18,769 nucleotides of DNA from Dehalococcoidia bacterium (GTDB lineage: Bacteria > Chloroflexota > Dehalococcoidia > JACPQF01), in NCBI GenBank assembly GCA_030650265.1, contig JAUSEJ010000862.1:1-18769 (forward strand), written 5' to 3'. The position numbers and the translations under genes are program-made. Every line of letters begins with the position of its first letter. Within the stretch, counting starts at the first letter, position 1. The notes beneath the pieces are model-generated. The model was not told the DNA's origin. It saw only the letters and a program-made list of their open reading frames with translations, and did not search any database. Below are positions 1 to 7,753 of this stretch, piece after piece.

Positions 1-49
1 CCTGCGTTCCCTTTCCAGCCCCGGGAGCACCCAACAAAATAACGTACAC
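1..49 (-). CDS. adk: Adenylate kinase, 5' fragment (cut by window edge)
   Basis: Only the first 16 codons are in the window, reading MYVILLGAPGAGKGTQ. This is the N-terminal beta strand and P-loop (GAPGAGKGT) of adenylate kinase, the enzyme that interconverts ATP+AMP and two ADP in the cytoplasm. adk directly after secY is the usual spc-operon order. I place the start at the GTG at 49. It is preceded by GGAGGA with a 7-base spacer, and the resulting N-terminus matches the usual length before the P-loop. An in-frame ATG at 64 would add five residues, but it has no ribosome binding site of its own, and the GGAGGA needed for the GTG begins inside that ATG. The identity is firm; the start is inferred. 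Confidence 0.88.
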   Translation of the reverse strand, partial: MYVILLGAPGAGKGTQ

Positions 50-144
50 CGGGATATCCTCCATTCTGATGAGTATCGAATCGCTATGTCGCTCTCCGAT
101 AAGCCGCGCTCATCGCTTGCGAGGTCGGCAGACAGCATACAACC

Positions 145-168
145 ATTATACACGAGTTCGCTCTTTCC
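145..168 (-). promoter_or_regulatory. Candidate sigma-70-type promoter upstream of adk
   Basis: On the minus strand the 129-base secY–adk gap contains a perfect TATAAT (145-150). A poor -35 candidate, TGGCGA, lies 18 bases upstream (about 169-174), matching three of six consensus bases. Transcription would start near 138, giving a leader of about 89 bases before the adk GTG. The gap otherwise shows no clear terminator hairpin. It may let adk and genes beyond it be transcribed partly independently of the r-protein operon. The -10 is clear; promoter activity is inference. Confidence 0.45.
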
Positions 169-178
169 TCGCCAGCTT

Positions 179-1501
179 CTACTTTATGAACCCCTCGTAG
201 TGGCGCATCAACAACTGCGCCTCCAGTTGTTTCATAGTGTCGAGTACCACGCCCACGACAATTAGAAGTCCTGTGCTGCCAAGTTGAAGCGCTTGAACAT
301 TCGTGGCCTGACTGGCAAGAAATGGCATTATTGCCACGAGTCCCAAAAACACCGCACCGGCCACTGTTATCCTATAGAGCACTCTATTCAAGTACTCCTC
401 TGTCGGCCGGCCGGGGCGTATGCCAGGAATGAATCCACCATACTTCTGCAGGTTTTCCGACAAACGCTGCTGCTGGAAGATAACCATAGTGTAAAAGAAC
501 GTGAACATCACCACCAGCAAGAAATAGAAGACCCAATAGAACCAACTAGACATGCTAAAAACGGTTGAAACGAATCTCGCCGCACTGGCAATCCATGGCG
601 TGCTGGCCAGAGCGAAGTAGGATGCCAACTGACCTGGAAACACCATGATCGACATTGCGAAGATCAGTGGAATCATTCCAGCGCTGTTCACCCGCAAAGG
701 GATGTGCGAACTCTGACCGCCATACATCTTCGTGCCCCTGATCCTCTTGGCGTATTGAACGGGAATTCGCCTCTGAGCCTCCTGAAAGACGACGATAGCT
801 ACAACTGTCGCCAATCCGAGAACGGCGAACACCACCAGACCGATAATACCACCACCGGTGCCCCCGGCGAGGAGTGACTGTCCAAACATCGCAGGAAGGG
901 TTGCGACGATTCCTCCAAATATGATGATCGACACACCATTACCGATCCCGTGCTCCGTAATCAATTCGCCCAGCCAAACACAGATCATCGTGCCTGCTGC
1001 CATCGTCAAGAGCATGGTAAAAGTCGGCAGGAAGAACTCAGCCGGTTGGCCAAACCACCATAGATGCATCTGATCCTCGACGGGAACCGCTTGCTGAGAG
1101 TTCTGCAACAGCGCCAGTTGCCCGTATCCCTGAAGGATGGCCAGCGGAACGGTGAGCCAGTGCGTGATCTGGTTGATCTTGTTCCTGCCAGCCTCGCCCT
1201 CCTTTGACAAGGCTTCCAGGCGGGGAATCACCGGCACAAGGAGCTGCATGATAATCGAAGCCGTGATGTAAGGATACACGCCCATCGCCGCAATACTGAA
1301 GTTCCTCATCGCTCCCCCACTGAACAAGTCCAGCATCCCTAGCAGGGGATTGTTGGCGAATAGGTCTTCCAGCGCCTTAACCGGAATTCCCGGTACGGGC
1401 ACATGCGCGATGAACCGGAAAGCGACTAGAATCCCGAAGGTAAAAAGCAGTTTCCGCCGCAGATCTGGAAGCTTGAATGCGTTAAGAAGCGCTTGCAGCA
1501 T
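179..1501 (-). CDS. secY: Preprotein translocase subunit SecY
   Basis: SecY is the pore subunit of the SecYEG channel in the inner membrane, which exports proteins with SecA and inserts membrane proteins. The predicted 440-residue protein starts [17 protein letters not shown], the normal cytoplasmic N-terminus before the first membrane helix. It has about ten hydrophobic segments, the conserved EGEAGR cytoplasmic loop early on, and a G-rich C-terminal region. The length is normal for the family. I chose the ATG at 1501 because GGAGG lies 9 bases upstream and the N-terminus aligns. An open frame extends 17 codons further upstream into rplO but looks unrelated to SecY. The gene overlaps the end of rplO by 20 bases, which suggests translational coupling. 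The stop is TAG. Confidence 0.97.
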   Translation of the reverse strand: MLQALLNAFKLPDLRRKLLFTFGILVAFRFIAHVPVPGIPVKALEDLFANNPLLGMLDLFSGGAMRNFSIAAMGVYPYITASIIMQLLVPVIPRLEALSKEGEAGRNKINQITHWLTVPLAILQGYGQLALLQNSQQAVPVEDQMHLWWFGQPAEFFLPTFTMLLTMAAGTMICVWLGELITEHGIGNGVSIIIFGGIVATLPAMFGQSLLAGGTGGGIIGLVVFAVLGLATVVAIVVFQEAQRRIPVQYAKRIRGTKMYGGQSSHIPLRVNSAGMIPLIFAMSIMVFPGQLASYFALASTPWIASAARFVSTVFSMSSWFYWVFYFLLVVMFTFFYTMVIFQQQRLSENLQKYGGFIPGIRPGRPTEEYLNRVLYRITVAGAVFLGLVAIMPFLASQATNVQALQLGSTGLLIVVGVVLDTMKQLEAQLLMRHYEGFIK

Positions 1502-1946
1502 CGCCCGGTTCCTCCACTTTGCCACCAGCCTCCAGAATCTTTCGTCGAGCAACCTCCGAGAATTTATCGGCAGTAACCACCAGCGGTCGAGTCAGCTCGC
1601 CTGAGCCAAGTATCTTAACCGGATGCTTTGACGACTTAACCAGGCCTACGGCCATCAATTCTCCAATCGTCACCGCAGTATTAGGCTCAAAACCATTGAG
1701 ATCACCAACGTTAACCAAGGAGAATAGGACCTTGAAGATATTCTTGAACCCACGCTTATATGGCAGCCTCTGGATTAGGGGCAGTTGGCCACCTTCAAAC
1801 CCGAGTCGAACGCCACCGCCCGCGCGCGCCTTCTGCCCTTTTGTTCCCCGCGTTGCAGTGGTGCCGTGACCACTACCATTCCCACGGCCAACTCGCTTTC
1901 GGGAATGCGTTGCTCCAACCGAAGGCATTATCTCATGAATCCTCAT
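1482..1946 (-). CDS. rplO: 50S ribosomal protein L15
   Basis: L15 is a late-assembling large-subunit protein. The 154-residue protein begins [12 protein letters not shown] and carries the family's basic glycine-rich N-terminal tail ([24 protein letters not shown]), then GFEGGQLPL. The C-terminal globular half ends in a small alanine/serine-rich tail. In the tail the common GKT is GTT, a conservative difference. The ATG overlaps the rpmD stop as ATGA, a 4-base overlap typical of coupled translation. The 3' end runs 20 bases into secY, in a different frame. Length and order (rpmD–rplO–secY) match the spc operon. Confidence 0.97.
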   Translation of the reverse strand: MRIHEIMPSVGATHSRKRVGRGNGSGHGTTATRGTKGQKARAGGGVRLGFEGGQLPLIQRLPYKRGFKNIFKVLFSLVNVGDLNGFEPNTAVTIGELMAVGLVKSSKHPVKILGSGELTRPLVVTADKFSEVARRKILEAGGKVEEPGDAASAS

Positions 1947-2125
1947 TGAACTTCCTCAACCCTGACTAAATGTTTGACCTTGTGCGCCATGCCACGAATA
2001 GTCGGGACATCCTCTTTTTCCACGGTGTTCTGGAGACGATGGAGCCCGAGTGCCCTCAGGGTCGCCTTCTGATCCTCAGCATAGCCTATGCCGCTCTTAA
2101 CCCACGTAATTCGCAGTTTTGCCAC
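1943..2125 (-). CDS. rpmD: 50S ribosomal protein L30
   Basis: L30 is a small large-subunit protein of about 60 residues. The 60-residue product starts [15 protein letters not shown] and contains [15 protein letters not shown] and [13 protein letters not shown], all characteristic of bacterial L30. I chose the GTG at 2125: it gives the canonical MAKL start and has an AGGGGG ribosome binding site 8 bases upstream. A TTG one codon earlier (2128) is possible. The gene begins 4 bases after the rpsE stop, and its TGA overlaps the rplO ATG, so it sits in a tightly coupled trio. Confidence 0.95.
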   Translation of the reverse strand: MAKLRITWVKSGIGYAEDQKATLRALGLHRLQNTVEKEDVPTIRGMAHKVKHLVRVEEVQ

Positions 2126-2129
2126 CAAC

Positions 2130-2636
2130 CTAACCCCCTCTACCAGATACCGCTATCCTGCGACCCCGTTTCGCCATTTCGACTTCCGGCCGTTTAAGGA
2201 GCGTCAACGCAATCATTGCTGCCCGAACCACATTGATGGGGTTGGCGCTACCGAGAGACTTGGTGAGAATATCCCTGATCCCCGCCAACTCAACCACTGC
2301 CCGCACTCCTCCACCAGCTATAACGCCGGTGCCTGGTGACGCTGGCTTCAGCAGCACTTCGGCCGCTCCAAACTTTCCAATAACCGTATGTGGTATGGTA
2401 ACTCCCACCAACGGCACTTCAAACAGGCTCTTCTTGGCGTCGTTGGCACCCTTCCGGATTGCATCTGGCACTTCGTTAGCCTTGCCCAGACCAACGCCAA
2501 CTATGCCATTGCCATCGCCTACAACTACTACAGCACTGAAACTAAAGCGACGACCACCCTTTACAACTTTGGCCACACGGTTAACCTGCACAACTCTCTC
2601 TTCAAGGGCAAGCTGGCTAGGCTCAATTCTCGGCAT
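2130..2636 (-). CDS. rpsE: 30S ribosomal protein S5
   Basis: S5 sits at the mRNA entry side of the small subunit and affects decoding accuracy. The 168-residue protein has the N-terminal double-stranded-RNA-binding-like domain ([22 protein letters not shown], then [14 protein letters not shown]). The C-terminal S5 domain contains [19 protein letters not shown] and [10 protein letters not shown]. The usual T in NVVRAT is A here. Length is normal. The ATG has a GGAG-rich binding site about 5 bases upstream. It lies 23 bases after rplR and 4 bases before rpmD. The stop is TAG. Confidence 0.97.
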   Translation of the reverse strand: MPRIEPSQLALEERVVQVNRVAKVVKGGRRFSFSAVVVVGDGNGIVGVGLGKANEVPDAIRKGANDAKKSLFEVPLVGVTIPHTVIGKFGAAEVLLKPASPGTGVIAGGGVRAVVELAGIRDILTKSLGSANPINVVRAAMIALTLLKRPEVEMAKRGRRIAVSGRGG

Positions 2637-2659
2637 AATCTCTCCTCTTCGCCAACAAC

Positions 2660-3028
2660 TTAGAAAACGAGTCCGGCTTCCCTCGCGGCTTCCGCGAGTA
2701 CTTTGACTCTGCCGTGGTAAAGAAAACCGCCTCGATCAAAAACTACCTCGCGAATGCCTTTGTCGATTGCACGCTTAGCAACCAACTGACCAACGATGGC
2801 GGCCATATCTGATTTGGCCTTACCCTCTCGAAGTGACTTCACTTCCGCGTCGATAGATGACGCTGCCACCAGCGTATGGCCGGCAACATCGTTAACAATC
2901 TGGGCATATATATGCGACAAACTGCGATACACGGCAAGTCTCGGTCGCGACTCCACACCCATCAGGTGCTTCCGGACCCTTGCATGACGTCTTCTTCTTG
3001 CTAACCTGGAATTAGTCCGCTTAATCAT
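2660..3028 (-). CDS. rplR: 50S ribosomal protein L18
   Basis: L18 binds 5S rRNA and helps dock it in the large subunit. The 122-residue protein has the very basic N-terminus ([13 protein letters not shown]), [20 protein letters not shown], and the C-terminal [26 protein letters not shown], all diagnostic. Length matches the family. The ATG at 3028 has a GAGG binding site about 9 bases upstream, 13 bases beyond the rplF stop. It follows the usual rplF–rplR–rpsE order. Confidence 0.97.
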   Translation of the reverse strand: MIKRTNSRLARRRRHARVRKHLMGVESRPRLAVYRSLSHIYAQIVNDVAGHTLVAASSIDAEVKSLREGKAKSDMAAIVGQLVAKRAIDKGIREVVFDRGGFLYHGRVKVLAEAAREAGLVF

Positions 3029-3041
3029 CGACGATTACCTC

Positions 3042-3596
3042 TTACTTCTTCTTGCCGCCTGCCTTACCAGCCTTGCCGGCCTTTAGCTTGATTTTCTCAC
3101 CTTGATACCTAATGCCCTTTCCCTTATAGGGCTCGGGAGGCCTGATGGCCCGCAAACGCGCTGCTACCTCGCCGACTACTTCCTTGTCGATTCCACCGAC
3201 TTGCATTCTTGTAGGACTCTCCACGCTAAAGGTAATCCCCGCTGGAGGAAGAACCTCAACAGGATGGGAGAATCCAACCGTAAAGATGACCCTGTCCCCA
3301 AGTTTCTGGGCTCTGTATCCTACACCACTAATCTCCAGACCCTTCAGGAAACCCTGTGTCACGCCTTGAACCATATTGGCCACCAGGGACCTTGTCAGAC
3401 CATGTAGGGCCCGGTGATTACGAGCATCACTTGGACGACTAACCAGAATCTGACCATCAACGAATTTAATCGACATCTCGGGATGTAGCGTTCTAGAAAG
3501 CTGACCGCGAGGCCCCTGCACTGTCAGAACGTTCCCGGTAATGTCTATCTCAACACCTGCTGGCACCGGTATCGGGGCCCGACCAATTCTTGACAT
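3042..3596 (-). CDS. rplF: 50S ribosomal protein L6
   Basis: L6 lies near the base of the stalk, close to the elongation-factor binding site. The 184-residue protein begins MSRIGRAPIPVPAGV and shows two related L6 domains, GVGYRAQ in the middle, and RAIRPPEPYKGKGIRY near the end. It finishes with a lysine/alanine/glycine tail. The ATG has a strong GAGGAGG site 7 bases upstream. That site lies directly after an 8-base-pair inverted repeat in the rpsH–rplF gap, described separately. Confidence 0.97.
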   Translation of the reverse strand: MSRIGRAPIPVPAGVEIDITGNVLTVQGPRGQLSRTLHPEMSIKFVDGQILVSRPSDARNHRALHGLTRSLVANMVQGVTQGFLKGLEISGVGYRAQKLGDRVIFTVGFSHPVEVLPPAGITFSVESPTRMQVGGIDKEVVGEVAARLRAIRPPEPYKGKGIRYQGEKIKLKAGKAGKAGGKKK

Positions 3597-3611
3597 CTTC
3601 TTACCTCCTCA

Positions 3612-3654
3612 AGGCGTTCACAACCCGGAACGCCTGTGCCCGGGCGCTTCCGCC
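3612..3654 (-). promoter_or_regulatory. Tandem hairpins in the rpsH–rplF gap
   Basis: On the RNA strand a short hairpin GGCG-GAAG-CGCC (3643-3654) begins at the last base of the rpsH TAG. It is followed by a perfect 8-base-pair stem AGGCGTTC/GAACGCCT with an 8-base loop (3612-3635). The second stem ends three bases before the rplF GAGGAGG. No U-run follows, so it does not look like an intrinsic terminator. A role in controlling rplF translation or RNA processing is inference. Confidence 0.5.
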
Positions 3655-4052
3655 TACCACACGTAGCATAACAACTCACCACCAACTCGATTGCGCCAGG
3701 CGGTCTGGCCAGTCATAACCCCGAGTGGCGTCGAAAGAATCGCTATACCCATGCCGCCGTAGACACGAGGAATCTCCGCCTTCTGAACGTACACCCTCAA
3801 GCCCGGTTTGCTTACCCGCTGCAGACCGGTCAACACCGACTGCTTCTTTCCCTGATAACATAGATGCAGCCTTAGAAGCTTCTCAACGCCCTCTTTCTGT
3901 AGCTCAAAATCCTTGATGAACCCTTCGTCCTTTAGGATCCGAGCTATAGAAATTTTCATCTTAGAAGCCGGCACGATCACTGTATCGTGCTTGGCGGCAA
4001 CAGCATTGCGTATTCTTGTGAGCATATCTGCGATTGGATCCGTAATATTCAT
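3654..4052 (-). CDS. rpsH: 30S ribosomal protein S8
   Basis: S8 binds the central domain of 16S rRNA and organises the platform; in E. coli it also represses the spc operon by binding its own mRNA. The 132-residue protein begins [17 protein letters not shown]. It has [16 protein letters not shown], and near the end [26 protein letters not shown], where family members usually read STSxGVMTxxxARxxxxGGE. I chose the ATG at 4052 because AAGGAGG lies 6 bases upstream and the N-terminus is canonical. An open frame continues 14 codons further upstream without a family match. Confidence 0.97.
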   Translation of the reverse strand: MNITDPIADMLTRIRNAVAAKHDTVIVPASKMKISIARILKDEGFIKDFELQKEGVEKLLRLHLCYQGKKQSVLTGLQRVSKPGLRVYVQKAEIPRVYGGMGIAILSTPLGVMTGQTAWRNRVGGELLCYVW

Positions 4053-4128
4053 ACTTGTCCTCCTTGGGCCACGGTTGCCATCAAAGCCGCCCAAAACTCG
4101 TAAACCTGATAGGTTATTGCCGGGCTAC

Positions 4129-4314
4129 CTACCAACTGGACTTGGTCACGCCAGGGATTTCGCCAGACAGGGCCAATTTGCGGAAGCATATTCGGCACAT
4201 GGCAAACCTCCGCATGAAGGCACGGGGACGCCCGCAGATTCGGCATCGACTGTGCTTCTGCACCTTGAATTTTGGTACCCTCTTTGCGCTAACGATCTTA
4301 CTGACTTTGGCCAC
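4129..4314 (-). CDS. rpsN: 30S ribosomal protein S14, zinc-binding type
   Basis: S14 is a small-subunit head protein. This is the short, zinc-binding version (61 residues) with two CxxC pairs at C24/C27 and C40/C43, within [20 protein letters not shown]. The ending is the typical [11 protein letters not shown]. The start is a GTG at 4314 ([12 protein letters not shown]) with GGAGG 4 bases upstream. An overlapping ATG two bases earlier is in another frame. The zinc type is usual in Gram-positive and related phyla, whereas the roughly 100-residue zinc-free form is typical of E. coli. Its place between rplE and rpsH is standard. Confidence 0.97.
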   Translation of the reverse strand: MAKVSKIVSAKRVPKFKVQKHSRCRICGRPRAFMRRFAMCRICFRKLALSGEIPGVTKSSW

Positions 4315-4335
4315 ATTTCCTCCGTCTCAGTTGAC

Positions 4336-4881
4336 TCAACTCTGGCTAAATGGCATACCCATGAGTTCCAGCAAACGCCGAGCTTCCTCATCAGTGCTCG
4401 CTGTGGTCACAATGGTTATCTCCATTCCCCGTATCTTGTCAATTTTGTCGTATTCTATCTCAGGAAATACTAGTTGCTCCTTGAGGCCCAGAGTGTAATT
4501 GCCTCGCCCATCGAAGGACTTGGCCGACACCCCATGAAAATCTCGAATTCGAGGCAGGGCAGCATTGATGAACTTGTCCATGAACTCATACATTCGCTCT
4601 CCCCTAAGGGTGACCATGGCGCCAATTGGCATGCCGGTTCGCAAGCGAAACGCCGCAATGGACTTCTTAGCCCTCGTGATTACCGGATGCTGGCCGACAA
4701 TCTGGCCCAAATCCTTGGTTGCCGCCTCCATCGCTCTGGGATTCTGTATGGCCTCACCGAGACCAATATTGACCACAACCTTGGCAATCTGCGGCACCTG
4801 CATCGGGTTCGAGTATTTGAATGCCTGAACCATTGCCGGGACAGTCTCTTTGAGATATCTTTCTCTTAACCTACTAGCCAA
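4336..4881 (-). CDS. rplE: 50S ribosomal protein L5
   Basis: L5 binds 5S rRNA and contacts the P-site tRNA and the inter-subunit bridge. The 181-residue protein has [18 protein letters not shown] at the N-terminus, [45 protein letters not shown] and PRIRDFHGV, all diagnostic, and ends near LLELMGMPF. The start is a TTG at 4881 with a GGGGTGA site about 6 bases upstream; no ATG gives a plausible N-terminus. It follows rplX after a 64-base gap containing a compound inverted repeat. The stop is TGA, 21 bases before rpsN. Confidence 0.96.
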   Translation of the reverse strand: MASRLRERYLKETVPAMVQAFKYSNPMQVPQIAKVVVNIGLGEAIQNPRAMEAATKDLGQIVGQHPVITRAKKSIAAFRLRTGMPIGAMVTLRGERMYEFMDKFINAALPRIRDFHGVSAKSFDGRGNYTLGLKEQLVFPEIEYDKIDKIRGMEITIVTTASTDEEARRLLELMGMPFSQS

Positions 4882-4899
4882 ACTGATTCACCCCATTCG

Positions 4900-4938
4900 G
4901 GCTGGATCCCGCCCTGCCTTGGCAAGCATTTTCCAGCC
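4900..4938 (-). promoter_or_regulatory. Compound hairpin in the rplX–rplE gap
   Basis: The RNA strand contains a perfect 7-base-pair outer stem, GGCTGGA (4932-4938) with TCCAGCC (4900-4906). The 25-base loop between them can form an inner stem, CTTGC-CAAG-GCAGG, with one G·U pair. It ends 5 bases before the GGGGTGA of rplE. In E. coli, S8 represses the spc operon by binding mRNA at the rplX–rplE junction, so the position is suggestive. The structure here is visible, but S8 binding is inference. Confidence 0.5.
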
Positions 4939-4945
4939 TAAAGAT

Positions 4946-5257
4946 CTAGTCTATGATCTCTCCACACGACCGACACATCCGCCCCTTGCTCGCCCCATCT
5001 GAGAATGCAGCGCCAATACGCGTTGGTCTGTTGCACTTCGTACAAACCAACATAACGTTCGAAATGTCAATTGGCGCCTCCTTCTCGATGATTCCGGCCT
5101 GCCTGGCAATGCCGCGCGGCTTCATGTGACGTTTTGCGATGTTTACGCCCTCCACCAGCAGCTTGCCATCTTTGGGAATCACCCGGTGGACCTTGCCTCT
5201 TTTTCCCTTTTCTTTGCCGGCGATAACTATCACCGAATCGTTCTTTCTAATCGTCAC
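4946..5257 (-). CDS. rplX: 50S ribosomal protein L24
   Basis: L24 is an assembly-initiating large-subunit protein near the exit tunnel. The 103-residue product starts [21 protein letters not shown], the KOW-type fold, followed by [13 protein letters not shown]. The C-terminus has CTKC and CRSC (C72, C75, C95, C98), a zinc-ribbon arrangement common in non-proteobacterial L24, and ends GEIID. I chose the GTG at 5257 because it aligns with the usual start and has GGGGGT about 6 bases upstream. A TTG at 5272 would add five residues and has a poorer binding site. The start is therefore moderately certain. Confidence 0.93.
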   Translation of the reverse strand: MTIRKNDSVIVIAGKEKGKRGKVHRVIPKDGKLLVEGVNIAKRHMKPRGIARQAGIIEKEAPIDISNVMLVCTKCNRPTRIGAAFSDGASKGRMCRSCGEIID

Positions 5258-5276
5258 CTTTGACCCCCACAATCTG

Positions 5277-5645
5277 CTACAGAACCTCTGGCGCCAGTGA
5301 TACTATCTTCATGAAGTTCCTGTCCCTAAGTTCCCTGGCCACCGGCCCGAAAATGCGAGTGCCCTTCGGATTCAACTTATCCGTAAGAATAACCGCAGCG
5401 TTATCGTCAAACCTTATGTAGGAGCCATCCGGTCTCCCATATTCCTTAGCCGTTCTTACGACCACAGCACGAACCACGTCGCCCTTCTTGACCGCGCCAC
5501 GAGGCGTAGCCTGCTTGACCGAGGCAACTATGATGTCGCCGACCCGTGCATATCTTCTGCCGGACCCACCCAGAACGCGTATGCACATAATGCTCTTGGC
5601 GCCTGTGTTATCCGCGACCTTCAGCCTTGTAAGCGACTGGATCAC
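5277..5645 (-). CDS. rplN: 50S ribosomal protein L14
   Basis: L14 lies at the subunit interface. The 122-residue protein is the normal length and contains [37 protein letters not shown], and [26 protein letters not shown], all typical. The start is a GTG at 5645 with GGAG 9 bases upstream. An overlapping ATG is out of frame and meets a stop immediately. It lies 36 bases after rpsQ. The stop is TAG. Confidence 0.97.
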   Translation of the reverse strand: MIQSLTRLKVADNTGAKSIMCIRVLGGSGRRYARVGDIIVASVKQATPRGAVKKGDVVRAVVVRTAKEYGRPDGSYIRFDDNAAVILTDKLNPKGTRIFGPVARELRDRNFMKIVSLAPEVL

Positions 5646-5681
5646 ATCAAGGGTCTCCTTCCCAAACGGCCCTACTTGGCC

Positions 5682-5963
5682 TTACTCTATGTCGGCGGCC
5701 TTGACTTCGGCAACATCGCCCTTGGTCAGGACCTCGACTACCTTCCATGACTTATCTTTGGAGATAGGCCGTGACTCCATGACACGAACCATATCGCCCA
5801 GGCGACAAACATTGTCCTCGTCATGGGCTTTGATTCGACTTGTCCGCCGGATCACTCGCCTATAGAGGGGATGCTGCTTCGCCGTCTCCACCGCTACGAC
5901 TACCGTTCTCTCCATCTTGTCGCTAACCACTCGCCCAACACGTGTCTTGCGATTCTTTAACAC
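5682..5963 (-). CDS. rpsQ: 30S ribosomal protein S17
   Basis: S17 is a primary 16S rRNA-binding protein with an OB fold. The 93-residue protein shows [22 protein letters not shown], then [19 protein letters not shown], and [20 protein letters not shown], all diagnostic. It runs several residues past the usual C-terminus, ending in an acidic stretch. The start is a GTG at 5963 with GAGGAG 8 bases upstream, 10 bases beyond the rpmC stop. Confidence 0.97.
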   Translation of the reverse strand: MLKNRKTRVGRVVSDKMERTVVVAVETAKQHPLYRRVIRRTSRIKAHDEDNVCRLGDMVRVMESRPISKDKSWKVVEVLTKGDVAEVKAADIE

Positions 5964-5973
5964 ACCAAACTCC

Positions 5974-6189
5974 TCAATCGATCTCGCCGCCCAACTGACG
6001 CTCTCGCATCAGCGTCGTGATTCGCGCTATTTTTCGTTTGACCCGCGGCAACTCCTGGTAATTAGCCAACTGTCGCGCGGCGTGGCGAAATCTAAGATTG
6101 AATAGCTCTTCGTGGGCCTGATCGAGCCTTCGAGCTAGCTCGGCGTAGGCCACTCCTCTTAGCTCCTTAACCTCTTCCCTCGTCTTCAC
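5974..6189 (-). CDS. rpmC: 50S ribosomal protein L29
   Basis: L29 is a small two-helix protein at the tunnel exit, near the docking site for SRP and trigger factor. The 71-residue product starts [18 protein letters not shown], followed by [30 protein letters not shown], the family signature. I chose the GTG at 6189, which begins one base after the rplP stop and has AGGAG 9 bases upstream. The open frame continues 22 codons upstream inside rplP, but that segment is unlike L29 and would give an atypically long protein. Confidence 0.96.
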   Translation of the reverse strand: MKTREEVKELRGVAYAELARRLDQAHEELFNLRFRHAARQLANYQELPRVKRKIARITTLMRERQLGGEID

Positions 6190-6190
6190 T

Positions 6191-6646
6191 TCACTCTGCT
6201 CCTGATTCCGGGGCGCTTGCTGCCTCTTCTTCGCCTTCTTCCACTCTGGCAACAAACCGCGTGTCTATGGGCAACTTGTGTCCAGCTAGACGCAACGCCT
6301 CACGCGCAACCTCTTCCCGCACACCACCTACTTCGAACATGATACGGCCTGGCTTTACCACGGCAACCCAATGGTCTGGCGCACCCTTACCACTACCCAT
6401 TCTTGTTTCCGCCGGCTTGGCCGTGACTGGCTTGTCCGGAAAAATACGAATCCAAACTTTGCCCCCACGCTTCATGTGGTGGGTGATGGCTCGCCTTGCA
6501 GCTTCAATTTGCCGCGAATTGATCCAAGCCGCCTCAAGCGCCTGAAGAGCAAACTCACCGAAGACCACCTTGGTCCCGCCCTGTGCCATTCCCTTCATGC
6601 GCCCGCGATGAACTTTGCGATGTTTAACCCTCTTGGGTTGTAACAT
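6191..6646 (-). CDS. rplP: 50S ribosomal protein L16 with acidic C-terminal tail
   Basis: L16 lies near the A-site tRNA and is needed for peptidyltransferase assembly. The 151-residue protein starts [19 protein letters not shown] and contains [52 protein letters not shown] and [12 protein letters not shown], all diagnostic. It then runs on with about 18 residues rich in Glu and Ala (from about 134), beyond the usual end near residue 137-144. The tail looks genuine because the frame is intact up to a TGA lying next to the rpmC start. The ATG has GGAGG about 4 bases upstream. Confidence 0.97.
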   Translation of the reverse strand: MLQPKRVKHRKVHRGRMKGMAQGGTKVVFGEFALQALEAAWINSRQIEAARRAITHHMKRGGKVWIRIFPDKPVTAKPAETRMGSGKGAPDHWVAVVKPGRIMFEVGGVREEVAREALRLAGHKLPIDTRFVARVEEGEEEAASAPESGAE

Positions 6647-6676
6647 AACTCCTCCTGAGATCCAGCAAACGGAGTA

Positions 6677-7357
6677 TTATGGTGCAGCCACCTCTTGCAC
6701 CCGGACCGGCTCGATAACGACCTTCTTTGGCTCTGGCAAGATGTCTCCCTTGTAGATCCAAACCTTGATCCCGACTAGCCCAAAGGTTGTATGTGCCTCT
6801 GCCGTGCCATAGTCGATGTTGGCCCGCAGGGTCTGCAACGGAACCCGTCCAGACCTCTCCTTTTCGCTCCTCGACATCTCGGCCCCGCCAAGCCTTCCGG
6901 CTGATACAATCTTGATTCCTTTGGCCCCACGCTGCATCGAGCGCTGAACGGCCTGTTTCATAGCCCGTTTATAAGCCACGCGGCGCTCAAGCTGCTCAGC
7001 GATATTTCGCGCTACCAGCACGGCCTCCAATTCAGGAATCCGAATCTCCTGAATGCTCACCCTTACCTTCTTACCCGTGAGTCGCTCCAGAAAGTTCTTA
7101 AGTTCGTCGACTTTGGAACCAGCCTTCCCGATTACGATTCCCGGTTTGGCCGTATGGATGGTAACCGCTACCTGATTGGCACCCCTCTCGATCTCAATAC
7201 GAGGGATACCCGCATCACGCAGCTTGCTGTTAATCGTACGCCTGATCAGCAGATCCTCATGGAGCAGTTCGGTGTAGTTCCTACCTGCGTACCAGCGCCC
7301 CTGCCATGCTTTGTTAATCACAAGTCTAAATCCGGCGGGATGTACTTTCTGTCCCAA
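6677..7357 (-). CDS. rpsC: 30S ribosomal protein S3
   Basis: S3 lines the mRNA entry tunnel and takes part in the helicase activity of the 30S subunit. The 226-residue protein begins MGQKVHPAGFRLVI and has the KH-domain loop GIVIGKAG (residues 73-80). The C-terminal S3 domain contains GRLGGAEMSRSE and TTFGLVGIKVWIYKGDI. Length is normal. The start is a TTG at 7357 immediately after the rplV TGA, with GGAGG 5 bases upstream inside the end of rplV. This arrangement points to translational coupling with rplV. Confidence 0.97.
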   Translation of the reverse strand: MGQKVHPAGFRLVINKAWQGRWYAGRNYTELLHEDLLIRRTINSKLRDAGIPRIEIERGANQVAVTIHTAKPGIVIGKAGSKVDELKNFLERLTGKKVRVSIQEIRIPELEAVLVARNIAEQLERRVAYKRAMKQAVQRSMQRGAKGIKIVSAGRLGGAEMSRSEKERSGRVPLQTLRANIDYGTAEAHTTFGLVGIKVWIYKGDILPEPKKVVIEPVRVQEVAAP

Positions 7358-7696
7358 TCAGACCTCCTTATCCCCTACACTAACCGTGATGTGGCTCGAG
7401 CGTTTCAGAATCGGATGAGCCCTGCCATGGGCCGCCGACCGAAAGCGCTTAAGCGTAGGACCTTCATCGACACAAATGGTTGTGATATGCAAGTCCATGG
7501 GCACCATTTGATAATTGTTCTCCGCGCTCGCCGCCGCCGATGCAACCGCTTTTGAAACGGCCTTTGCTGCCGGCGAGGGCATAAACTTCAACACCGCGAG
7601 CGCCCGATCAACCTTCATACCACGCACTACGTCAATTATCAGGCGCATCTTCCGCGGCGAAGTCCGTATATACTTCTCGGTTGCTCTAGCCTCCAT
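7358..7696 (-). CDS. rplV: 50S ribosomal protein L22
   Basis: L22 lines the peptide exit tunnel, and its beta hairpin reaches the constriction where macrolides bind. The 112-residue protein has RTSPRKMRLIIDVVRGMKVDRAL, AVASAAASAENNYQM and the hairpin region DEGPTLKRFRSAAHGRAHPILKRSSHITV. No insertion or deletion in the hairpin is obvious. The ATG at 7696 has GGGAG 6 bases upstream. The 57-base gap to rpsS shows nothing notable. The TGA stop is followed directly by the rpsC start. Confidence 0.97.
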   Translation of the reverse strand: MEARATEKYIRTSPRKMRLIIDVVRGMKVDRALAVLKFMPSPAAKAVSKAVASAAASAENNYQMVPMDLHITTICVDEGPTLKRFRSAAHGRAHPILKRSSHITVSVGDKEV

Positions 7697-7753
7697 GCAA
7701 CGCTCCCATCGAGGGGTCGATTAAGGCGACTAATGCCGCCTTCCCCTTCACAA

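Noticed and set aside
1502..1552. Longer SecY starting 17 codons upstream within rplO
   Set aside because: The canonical N-terminus and a GGAGG site support the ATG at 1501.
3913..4473. Plus-strand open frame (186 codons) crossing rpsH, rpsN and rplE
   Set aside because: It spans three convincing genes on the other strand; composition is typical of an antisense shadow.
6190..6255. Longer L29 starting inside rplP
   Set aside because: The extra 22 residues do not resemble L29, and a GTG with a good binding site lies one base after the rplP stop.
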